In this document: in pieces, positions 47,197-54,662 of the stretch
Position numbering within the stretch: position 1 is the first letter of the stretch
Layout: the number at the start of each line of letters is the position of its first letter
Source: Flavobacteriales bacterium
GTDB lineage: Bacteria > Bacteroidota > Bacteroidia > UBA10329
Length of the DNA stretch: 64,000 nt
Direction of reading: 5' to 3'
NCBI GenBank assembly: GCA_020635495.1
Contig: JACJZQ010000004.1
Coordinates: 124,001-188,000, forward strand
Notes under the pieces: model-generated
What the model saw: the letters and a program-made list of their open reading frames with translations, nothing else
Told to the model about the DNA's origin: nothing
The model's database searches: none
Program-made: the position numbers and the translations under genes

Positions 47197-48696
47197 TTAA
47201 TCGTATTTGCGTTTTATGAACCATTTATCGTTTAGTGTAAAGCCTAATTTGAAATTCCAGTAGTTCTCCAACAGTAGCGAGCGGTCTGTTGTTCCTCGCT
47301 GTCCCCATTCAACCGCAAAATTTATCATGCTCTGAATGAATTGGTTGTTACCGGGCAATCTATTTCGTCTCAACGGGAAGCCAAAACCAAGAGTTATGCC
47401 ATAATCTGGTAATTGGGTTCCATTGACCTGATATTGGGTCATGGAATAGTAGCCTCCTATCCGATATTGCATCTTTCCGAAGTATGACCAGAACCCACGT
47501 GCAGTGTATGGTACGGATGGCCTGAATTCAATCCCAACGGCAGTTCTCCAGGCATCGGTAAGCGAGTCGTTCTTGCCATCCACATCTTTATAACCGCTCC
47601 ACAATTCTTGAGCGTGCTCCGCACCAAAAACCCATTTTTCGCCAACTCGCCAAGTAAGTCCAATACCAAATTTCCAAGGCATGGTAATGTGGCCTCCCTT
47701 TATCTCACGCAGCAGAATAGTGTCTCTAATAATGTCTTCTCCGAATGAAGAAAGTGTGTAAGTACGACCGAATACAGTACTGTTTGCCCTAACATTCATC
47801 GGGTGGGCAAATGTTGCTCCAATATCGAAAACGTGGTGGGTCTTTCTGATCTTGACGCTTCCATCTTTACTGCGTTTTGGAACACCGTCTTTTGTTCTCA
47901 ATGTATCGTCCTTCAACTCAAAAGAATACTGCAATCCATAGTCGGTGTAAAAGCCTCCAACATCTGTAAATCGTTCTGATTTGACATTGAAGTAATTCTC
48001 AGGGTCGATCTCCAAACGTTGAATTCTGTTCAATTTCCCAAACAGATAAGAGGCATTCATACCAATGGAGAAGTTCTTGAAAGGAGAAAGTCCGATGCCC
48101 ACAAAGAATTGGTTCACGCCACCGTCTCCTTGAAATAGGTAAGAGTAGTTGACTGTGTCTGTTCCGAACACGCTGGTTTTAGAATCGCTGGCTGAATAGT
48201 TGATGCTGCTGAACTCCCGAAGTCCGAAAGCACCGCCCCAGAAAACACGCTTTTTGATGGCACGCAGCCTTTCCTCACCTTCCAGAGTTTCATAAAGCGA
48301 GTCTCGATCAGACTTTACTCGGACACGAAGAATCGGGAAACCGAATGCGAAGTAGGAGAGATTTGCCTTGGTTACATTCTGCTTCTGCGTAGCTGTAGAA
48401 ATGGTGGCATAGTTTCCGTAGACACCAATATCAAAGGCCGTAAAACCAAGCGATGTGTAAGAAGCCGGGTTCTTGAAATTGACCAGATATGGAATACTGT
48501 CCTCTCGCATGGCTATGCTCAAGTTTCCAATTCCTGCAGATCTAACGTTAACTCCGTTGTTCAAATTGCCTAGCCCATATCTCGCATACGGAGAATTGTT
48601 GGCGGGCTGGGCCATTGAAAAAAATGCCCACCCGCTTAAGAGGATGAACATTATAAGTGTGATTGGCTTATTCAGCGTTGTGTAGGTAAATTTCAT
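47197..48696 (-). CDS. Outer-membrane beta-barrel protein (NSPYxRYGLG family)
   Basis: A 499-residue predicted outer-membrane protein. The signal peptide (about 30 residues, ending AFFSMAQ) is followed by NNSPYARYGLGNLNNGVNVR, an entry motif shared by a large group of Bacteroidota barrels, then alternating amphipathic strands to the end with many aromatic residues and Gly, e.g. FFVGIGLSPFKNFSIGMNAS and YGITLGFGFPLRR. FadL/PorV-like topology is likely but no transported compound is known. It overlaps the coaX end by 29 bp and precedes the TPR and lptC genes. Confidence 0.78.
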   Translation of the reverse strand: MKFTYTTLNKPITLIMFILLSGWAFFSMAQPANNSPYARYGLGNLNNGVNVRSAGIGNLSIAMREDSIPYLVNFKNPASYTSLGFTAFDIGVYGNYATISTATQKQNVTKANLSYFAFGFPILRVRVKSDRDSLYETLEGEERLRAIKKRVFWGGAFGLREFSSINYSASDSKTSVFGTDTVNYSYLFQGDGGVNQFFVGIGLSPFKNFSIGMNASYLFGKLNRIQRLEIDPENYFNVKSERFTDVGGFYTDYGLQYSFELKDDTLRTKDGVPKRSKDGSVKIRKTHHVFDIGATFAHPMNVRANSTVFGRTYTLSSFGEDIIRDTILLREIKGGHITMPWKFGIGLTWRVGEKWVFGAEHAQELWSGYKDVDGKNDSLTDAWRTAVGIEFRPSVPYTARGFWSYFGKMQYRIGGYYSMTQYQVNGTQLPDYGITLGFGFPLRRNRLPGNNQFIQSMINFAVEWGQRGTTDRSLLLENYWNFKLGFTLNDKWFIKRKYD

Positions 48697-49387
48697 TTAT
48701 GCCTCGTAGCACGAGCAAAAGGTCTGCAAAGATGTGAGTTTTGAGGTCATTTACAAAAAAGGGTAGATCACCGCCCGTACCTATTGTTTTGGTGCCGGGG
48801 TGTAACGTCTCCATAGTGTTGATCATTGCCTGAATTTCAAACAAGATTCCTTGTTGTACTCCAAGCCGCAGAGCTTCTGTTGTAGACTTGCCAATTGGGC
48901 CAGCGGTTTTGGCCGGTTTAAGTGCTGGTAGTTTAGATGTGTAATTGTTCAGGGCAGAGTAACGCATTTGCATTCCTGGCGAGATATTGCCGCCTTCGTA
49001 AACGCCATTCTGTGTTACGAACTCATATTTAACGCAAGTACCTATATCTATTACCAGCACCGGATGCTGTGGAAATAGACTCTTGGCACCAATAGCGGCA
49101 CATAACCTGTCCATACCTAAAGTTTGTGGTGTGCCATAATTGTTCTTTAACGGAACACGTGTTTGAGAATCTATCATCAACACGTTATGGTCTTCAAAAA
49201 AGTGGATGATATTTTCTGACAGTTTCACCACTGATGAGACAGAAATGGCATCGAACTGATGATAATCCATGACGGCTTTGATGGGATTGAGATCCAATTC
49301 CGGAACCATTCCAGACTCCAGAGCGTCCCTTCCGCTGAAGCGGGCCCATTTAATTCTGGAGTTCCCTATGTCTATGGCCAAATGCAT
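48668..49387 (-). CDS. coaX: Type III pantothenate kinase
   Basis: A 239-residue enzyme that phosphorylates pantothenate, the first step of CoA synthesis. It is an ASKHA fold: phosphate-1 AIDIGNSRIKWARF, the GMDRLCAAIGA motif, phosphate-2 VIDIGTCVKYEFV with the catalytic Asp, GGNISPGMQMRYSALN, and the adenosine loop TIGTGGDLPFF. The start at 49387 is set by the exact -7 box at 49401-49394, which covers the earlier TTG codon (49396); the mRNA is then nearly leaderless. It is first in the operon running through lptC to the CorC-like gene. Confidence 0.93.
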   Translation of the reverse strand: MHLAIDIGNSRIKWARFSGRDALESGMVPELDLNPIKAVMDYHQFDAISVSSVVKLSENIIHFFEDHNVLMIDSQTRVPLKNNYGTPQTLGMDRLCAAIGAKSLFPQHPVLVIDIGTCVKYEFVTQNGVYEGGNISPGMQMRYSALNNYTSKLPALKPAKTAGPIGKSTTEALRLGVQQGILFEIQAMINTMETLHPGTKTIGTGGDLPFFVNDLKTHIFADLLLVLRGINEIYLHNAE

Positions 49388-49393
49388 CAATTT

Positions 49394-49401
49394 CAAAAGT
49401 A
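49394..49401 (-). promoter_or_regulatory. -7 element of coaX operon
   Basis: TACTTTTG on the minus strand, exact match, only 6 bases before the ATG at 49387. Confidence 0.55.
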
Positions 49402-49433
49402 GAAGTTATGCCTATTCCAATTCGAAATATTTT

Positions 49434-49441
49434 TACATTTG
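49434..49441 (+). promoter_or_regulatory. -7 element of tRNA-Phe
   Basis: TACATTTG, exact TAnnTTTG match, 15 bases before the mature tRNA 5' end. It stands back to back with the coaX promoter. Confidence 0.6.
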
Positions 49442-49456
49442 CAGCCCTCAAAACGA

Positions 49457-49532
<76 letters not shown>

Positions 49533-49558
49533 GAAAGCCCACCAAACGGTGGGCTTTC
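49533..49558 (+). terminator. Terminator of tRNA-Phe
   Basis: GAAAGCCCACC (49533-49543), loop AAAC, GGTGGGCTTTC (49548-49558), then TTATTCTT. It begins at the base after the CCA. Confidence 0.85.
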
Positions 49559-49587
49559 TTATTCTTAAATAAGGGTAAATTAGCCCT

Positions 49588-52500
49588 GTGAGTAAGAAGA
49601 TCGATTCTGATACGGCCATTGACATTGCAGAAGAACTGCATGCAAGCAGGAAATTTCTGAGGTCGGTTTTCGACAGCATTCCCGGTATGATATACGTTCA
49701 TGACCTTGAGAACGATGTCAACCTGTACAGATCATGGTCATTGAAACGGGTATTGGGTTATCCAGAATCCAGACTACTGAACAGTGGTAAGGGAATAAGA
49801 AGTCTGGTGCATCAAGACGATGCTCTGGAGTTTAAACAGGCCGCTGCCAATCTTCAAAAAGCGGAAGACAATGAATGTGTGCGGTTTACGTACCGCATGC
49901 GCCACAAGAATGGTTCTTGGGTCTGGTTCAGGAGCGAAGAATATGTGTTTGAGCGTAATTCCGATGGCAAGCCAATAAAGTGTTTGGGTTATGCCACAGA
50001 CCTGACTTCTACTGTAGAACAACAGCAGCAACTTAACGACATCAACAAGTTGAACGAGCTGCTTTTAAGTGCGGCTCAAATTCTTTCGCGGCCGGATACG
50101 GCCCCAGTTCAAACGCTGCAAGACCTGGCAGAAGTGCTCTCCAAACACTTTAAGGCCGTTTGTGACATTTCAGTTCTCGACTCAAGGTCTAATGTTATTG
50201 TACCACAGGCACTTTATCATGAAGACAATGAGATACGGGAGATCATTGCCAGACTATTTGCAAGTAAGGAGGTAATGAAAGGCCAAGGATTGGTTGGTAA
50301 GGTCATTGATTCTGGCAAAGAGGTAGTCATTGAAAAGGTGCCCGATTCAATGAAGCACGGACCTGCAAGTGTTGATGAGCGCATCATTCCAGAGTCATTG
50401 ATATACTTCCCGCTCAACGGTTCAAAATCCATTCTAGGGTCCTTGAACCTATCAAGACTCAAAGGTCAAAGACCCTTTTCTCCTGATGAGATAGACCAGA
50501 TTAGAAGGATGGGAGAATACCTCTCTCTCTTCATTGAAAACGTTCTTCTCAGGGAAGAGCAGAAAGAGGTTGCGCAAATAAAAGCCGAAGCTGAAAGAAC
50601 TCTAGCAGAGGAAAAACGGTGGGCAGAATTCAAACTTGAGACCTCATCACTTTTGGCCAATGTAGATCTTGACCTCCATGTTATTCTACAGCAACTTTGT
50701 GAGCGCATTACCGAATATTTTGATGTGGTTTCTGATGTGCAGCTACTTGATGAATCCAGGGGAATGATCGAGCTCGTTGCCCTGCATCATTATGATAGGA
50801 AAGTGAAAGCGGCCATAGAGCAAACCCTGGCCAAAAGAGAGTTGGCTATTGGACAAGGAATGGTGGGTGGTGTTGTGCAAACGGGAAATGAGTTTTTTGT
50901 AGACAAATTGCCTCCAAATCTGGCAGAAAAGTCCAAGAAGGAAGGGGTGAATCCGCTCATCATTCCTTGTTCATTCGCATATCTGCCGCTCAAGTTCAAC
51001 AACAGGGTTTTAGGAACCTTGGACCTGACAAGGTTGTCTGAACAGCAACCTATAAGTGAAAACGAACTGAGCCAGATGCGTGACCTTGCCGAGCATGCTG
51101 CCAAATTCATAGAGAACAGACTTTTGCAAATAGCTCAGGAAAAGGAGATCAACCTCAGAAAAAGGGCGGAGCAAAAGCTGGCGCGTAGCGGCAGAATGTT
51201 GGAGCGCATGGAGGCGGAAACGCGGGCCATGCTCAATGCTATACCTATTTACATCTCGAGGATTTCAAAGGATCTGAGATACATGTTCATGAATGATTTC
51301 TATCACAGCATGAACATTGACCCTAGAAGCATGGAGGGCCGTTTTTTGACCGATGTATTGGGTACCCAAGGAGTGGAAAAGTTACAGCCGTATTTTGATC
51401 GGGCCTTGGCCGGAGAATTGGTCAACTATGAACATGATGGGGTTATGGCCGATGGCAAGCACCATTATTTCACGGTTGCTTTGGCTCCAGACTATGGAGA
51501 GTCTGGCGAGGTGGTTGGCTTTTACTCCTGCGCCACCGATGTTACGGAAAAGGTATTGGCAGAACTGGAAAGTCAATTAACGCAAGACCGTTTCGAAACC
51601 CTGTCTCTCAACTCGGGAGATGCTTTCTTCTTTCATGATCAGGAACAAAATATCATGGATGTAAACCAAGTGGCAACGGAAATGCTTGGTTACACAAGAG
51701 AAGAGCTCCTCTCCATGAGGGCAGAACAGATAGATCCCAGATGGAACGGGGAAGCCTATCAGAAATATTTGAACAAGGTTAAACTCAACGACCCTCAAAC
51801 CTTTGAGACCGAAATCATCACTAAGTCAGGAGAATCAATTCCTGTTGAGGTCAGATTTGTAAAAAGAGAAGAGGGAGGCAGGATTTACATCCAATCTCTT
51901 CTCAGAGATAGAACCGAAAAGCGCAGGCAGGAAGAGCTTTTACAACAGTCTGAAGAAAGACTCAGATTGATTTTCGAAAATGTAGAGGACTTTATTGCCA
52001 CCGTGGATGCAAATGGGGTGTTTGAGTCTATCAACAAAACCGGCCAAGGCATGAGGCAGGAAGATGTGGTTGGGGTTTCCACTATCTACGACTATTACGA
52101 TAATGAAGAACAACTTAAGGAACTCAAAGTCAATTTTGAGAGGCTAAAGACTGCTGGAAGGTCTTTTGAACTGGAGGATACGTTCACGGCAGATGATAGA
52201 TCCACAATTACCTATAACAGGAGGTACATCCCTATCATGCTCGATGGAAAGTTTCTCAGATGTCTGCTCATCATTCGGGATGTGACCGCAGAGAGAAACA
52301 GAGAACGGTCTGTGATGCAAGCGGTGCTAAAGGGTCAAGAACAGGAACGAAAACGCCTAGGGGCAGAGCTTCATGATGGTATTGGGCAGGTACTTTCGGC
52401 CATTGCTTTGCAGGTTTCAAGAGCCAAAGAGTCTGCAGAAATGAGCCGATTTGAAGGAATGATGTCTGAGCTTTCCAATCTGAAGGATAACCTGCATGCT

Positions 52501-52947
52501 GCAATAAAGGAAGTAAGAAACATCTCTCACGATCTGATGCCAGACGTGCTTGAAAGTTTTGGTCTGCAAGAAGCCATAAAGCAGACCTGTAATAACCTTA
52601 AAGACAGGGCCGGAATCGATGTGACATTTGCTCATTTCGATCTGGAAGAAAGATACGATCCAGCTGTAGAGTTGAACCTGTTCAGAATTGCTCAGGAGCT
52701 ACTAAATAATATTCACAAGCACGCAAGGTGCGCCAAAGTGCACGTAAGTCTTATTGACCACGGAGACCTCATTAGTCTCACCGTAGAAGATGACGGAGTA
52801 GGATTTGACTCTAAGAATGAGTGGAGTGGAATCGGGTTGAGGAACATTAGGTCCAGAGTGAATATGATGCAAGGAGAATTGGACATAGAGAGTTCAGAAA
52901 ATTCAGGTACTCTTATTAATATTGAAATACCAAAGAACACCCAATGA
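49588..52947 (+). CDS. Multi-PAS/GAF sensor histidine kinase, HisKA_3 type
   Basis: A 1119-residue soluble kinase without transmembrane helices. Order: PAS (about 22 to 145), GAF (150 to 325), GAF (350 to 520), PAS (545 to 660), PAS (665 to 790), PAS (795 to 910), HisKA_3 with phospho-His929 in AELHDGIGQVLSAIALQVSR, and a NarX-like ATPase domain (LFRIAQELLNNIHKHA, VEDDGVGFDS, GIGLRNIRSRV). The two GAF domains are similar (KGQGLVGKVIDSGKEVVIEK vs IGQGMVGGVVQTGNEFFVDK), pointing to duplication. The start is GTG, 5 bp after a weak TAAATTAG box. It overlaps the regulator gene by 4 bp and certainly signals to it. Ligands are unknown; PAS/GAF sensing of redox, light or small molecules is possible. 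Confidence 0.92.
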   Translation: MSKKIDSDTAIDIAEELHASRKFLRSVFDSIPGMIYVHDLENDVNLYRSWSLKRVLGYPESRLLNSGKGIRSLVHQDDALEFKQAAANLQKAEDNECVRFTYRMRHKNGSWVWFRSEEYVFERNSDGKPIKCLGYATDLTSTVEQQQQLNDINKLNELLLSAAQILSRPDTAPVQTLQDLAEVLSKHFKAVCDISVLDSRSNVIVPQALYHEDNEIREIIARLFASKEVMKGQGLVGKVIDSGKEVVIEKVPDSMKHGPASVDERIIPESLIYFPLNGSKSILGSLNLSRLKGQRPFSPDEIDQIRRMGEYLSLFIENVLLREEQKEVAQIKAEAERTLAEEKRWAEFKLETSSLLANVDLDLHVILQQLCERITEYFDVVSDVQLLDESRGMIELVALHHYDRKVKAAIEQTLAKRELAIGQGMVGGVVQTGNEFFVDKLPPNLAEKSKKEGVNPLIIPCSFAYLPLKFNNRVLGTLDLTRLSEQQPISENELSQMRDLAEHAAKFIENRLLQIAQEKEINLRKRAEQKLARSGRMLERMEAETRAMLNAIPIYISRISKDLRYMFMNDFYHSMNIDPRSMEGRFLTDVLGTQGVEKLQPYFDRALAGELVNYEHDGVMADGKHHYFTVALAPDYGESGEVVGFYSCATDVTEKVLAELESQLTQDRFETLSLNSGDAFFFHDQEQNIMDVNQVATEMLGYTREELLSMRAEQIDPRWNGEAYQKYLNKVKLNDPQTFETEIITKSGESIPVEVRFVKREEGGRIYIQSLLRDRTEKRRQEELLQQSEERLRLIFENVEDFIATVDANGVFESINKTGQGMRQEDVVGVSTIYDYYDNEEQLKELKVNFERLKTAGRSFELEDTFTADDRSTITYNRRYIPIMLDGKFLRCLLIIRDVTAERNRERSVMQAVLKGQEQERKRLGAELHDGIGQVLSAIALQVSRAKESAEMSRFEGMMSELSNLKDNLHAAIKEVRNISHDLMPDVLESFGLQEAIKQTCNNLKDRAGIDVTFAHFDLEERYDPAVELNLFRIAQELLNNIHKHARCAKVHVSLIDHGDLISLTVEDDGVGFDSKNEWSGIGLRNIRSRVNMMQGELDIESSENSGTLINIEIPKNTQ

Positions 52948-53594
52948 ATAAAGTAAAGCTGTTAGTAGTTGATGACCATCCCATGCTTCGCGGAGGTATT
53001 GTTTCTCTGTTCAATAGCACCGATTCCATTGAAGTAATTCACGAAGCGGCAAATGGAGAACAGGCCATTTCATGTATAGAAAGGCAAAAGCCGGATGTGG
53101 TACTCATGGACATCAATATGGATGGAAAATTGGATGTGCATACAACGGAAGAGATCAAAAGTCGTTGGCCAGATATAAAGGTATTGGCGTTTTCCATGCA
53201 CGAGGAAGTCCAGGTTATAAGAAGAATGCTCAAAGCCGGAGCATCCGGATACATTCTAAAGAATGCTTCGCACCATGAGTTGGTGAAGGCCATTGAAGCA
53301 GTTGTTCGTGGCGAGAGTTATTATGGTCAGGAAGTGTTGGATATAATGACCCAATCGATCACTTCTGATGGAGACGATCTGCACGATGATGTAGTTCTAA
53401 GCTCAAGAGAAAAGGAAGTACTTCACTTTGTGGCCAAGGAATACACCAATCAAGAAATAGCTGATGAGATAGACATCAGTTTGAGAACAGTAGAAACCCA
53501 CAAGCGTAATCTCATCAAAAAATTAAGGGTCAAAAATGTAGTTGGACTGGTGAGATTTGCGCTGGAGCAAGGCCCATTGCTTGATCTGAAATAA
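52944..53594 (+). CDS. NarL/LuxR-family response regulator
   Basis: A 216-residue regulator. Receiver domain with DDHPMLR, phospho-Asp56 (VVLMDINMDG), and the Lys in YILKNASHHE. C-terminal GerE/LuxR helix-turn-helix (about 150 to 210): LSSREKEVLHFVAKEYTNQEIADEI and VETHKRNLIKKLRV. The partner is the HisKA_3 kinase upstream (ATGA overlap). The downstream kinase of another class shares the operon (TAATG overlap), so the regulator may integrate two inputs. Confidence 0.94.
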   Translation: MNKVKLLVVDDHPMLRGGIVSLFNSTDSIEVIHEAANGEQAISCIERQKPDVVLMDINMDGKLDVHTTEEIKSRWPDIKVLAFSMHEEVQVIRRMLKAGASGYILKNASHHELVKAIEAVVRGESYYGQEVLDIMTQSITSDGDDLHDDVVLSSREKEVLHFVAKEYTNQEIADEIDISLRTVETHKRNLIKKLRVKNVVGLVRFALEQGPLLDLK

Positions 53595-54598
53595 TGAGTT
53601 TCGGAAAGAACAGATTCAAATGGAGAGCACCGAAATCGGTGCTCTTTTATTTATTGGGTTTTTATGTATTGGCGCAATTTGCTTGGTGGGCCTACATGCT
53701 GGTTGACCTGAATGCCGAGATATACAACCTTAAACTCCAGCTGCTGCAGGCCAGTCAGTTAGCAGGGCCAGAACAGATAATTCTTAAAAGCGAATTGGAT
53801 CAAAAACTTTCTCACAGAATTTGGATGGTTCTGGGAGAGGGAGCCGTTTTCGTATTCATATTATTGGTCGGTTTCCGTGCGGTAAAGAATAGTATTGATA
53901 GAGAACTGAAGCTGGCAGAGCAACAGAAGAATTTTCTCCTCTCAGTCACGCATGAGCTCAGATCTCCATTGGCTTCTGTAAAGCTCCAACTGCAAACCCT
54001 CATTTCCAGAAAACTGGATGACGATAAAAAGGAAATGCTCCAAACTAGAGCGTTGAAAGATGTAAACAGATTGGAAAAATTGGTTGAGAATCTCTTGCTT
54101 GTAAACAAGGTCGAATCAGGAAAATTACCTCTTCAATTATCAGAAGAAGATTCCACCAAACTTATCAGCAGATTGCTAGAGGATCATTATTCAACAGAAA
54201 AGACCGAAGGGAAAATCGTTTTTCAGAATACTGAAGAAGTGTTGGTATCAGTAGACCGCATGGCCATAGAGAGTGTGCTCATCAATCTTATTGATAATGC
54301 GCTGAAGTATGGAGATGGAACCACCGTAAATATCACTCTCGAAAAGCAGACAAAAGGCAATTCAGTGGTACTAAAAATTGCAGATGAAGGATCTGGAGTT
54401 CCAGACGAGGAAAAGGAAAAAATATTCGAAAGATTTTACAGAATCGGGAACGAAGAAGTACGTAAAACCAAGGGTACAGGCATTGGCCTTTATCTAGTAA
54501 AATTGCTGGTCGAATCGCATGATGGCACTGTGAAGGTTTCAAACAATGATCCTTCCGGAGCGTTGTTCAGCGTAACCATTCCTGCGGCAAAGAGGTAA
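53594..54598 (+). CDS. Membrane sensor histidine kinase, HisKA class
   Basis: A 334-residue kinase. Helix 1 (about 14 to 36), an extracytoplasmic stretch of about 40 residues that is coiled-coil-like (DLNAEIYNLKLQLLQASQLA), helix 2 (about 77 to 97), then the H box LLSVTHELRSPLASVKLQL with phospho-His120, N box LIDNALKYGDG, ADEGSGVPDEE and GTGIGLYLVKLL. HisKA kinases normally pair with OmpR-type regulators, but the only regulator in this operon is NarL-like. Codons 11 to 20 contain a terminator-like hairpin (53624-53650), which could lower its expression relative to the genes upstream. Confidence 0.92.
   Translation: MSFGKNRFKWRAPKSVLFYLLGFYVLAQFAWWAYMLVDLNAEIYNLKLQLLQASQLAGPEQIILKSELDQKLSHRIWMVLGEGAVFVFILLVGFRAVKNSIDRELKLAEQQKNFLLSVTHELRSPLASVKLQLQTLISRKLDDDKKEMLQTRALKDVNRLEKLVENLLLVNKVESGKLPLQLSEEDSTKLISRLLEDHYSTEKTEGKIVFQNTEEVLVSVDRMAIESVLINLIDNALKYGDGTTVNITLEKQTKGNSVVLKIADEGSGVPDEEKEKIFERFYRIGNEEVRKTKGTGIGLYLVKLLVESHDGTVKVSNNDPSGALFSVTIPAAKR
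53624..53650 (+). terminator. Terminator-like hairpin within the kinase 5' coding sequence
   Basis: AGAGCACCGA (53624-53633), 2-base loop, TCGGTGCTCT (53636-53645), then TTTATTTATT. A 10-bp perfect stem with U-rich tail, in the transcribed direction. Confidence 0.5.
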
Positions 54599-54662
54599 AC
54601 GTCCAGCCTTTCAATATTTGGTTTTCTTTGTGCCGCAGATTTTTACCAGCTAACCAGACAGA

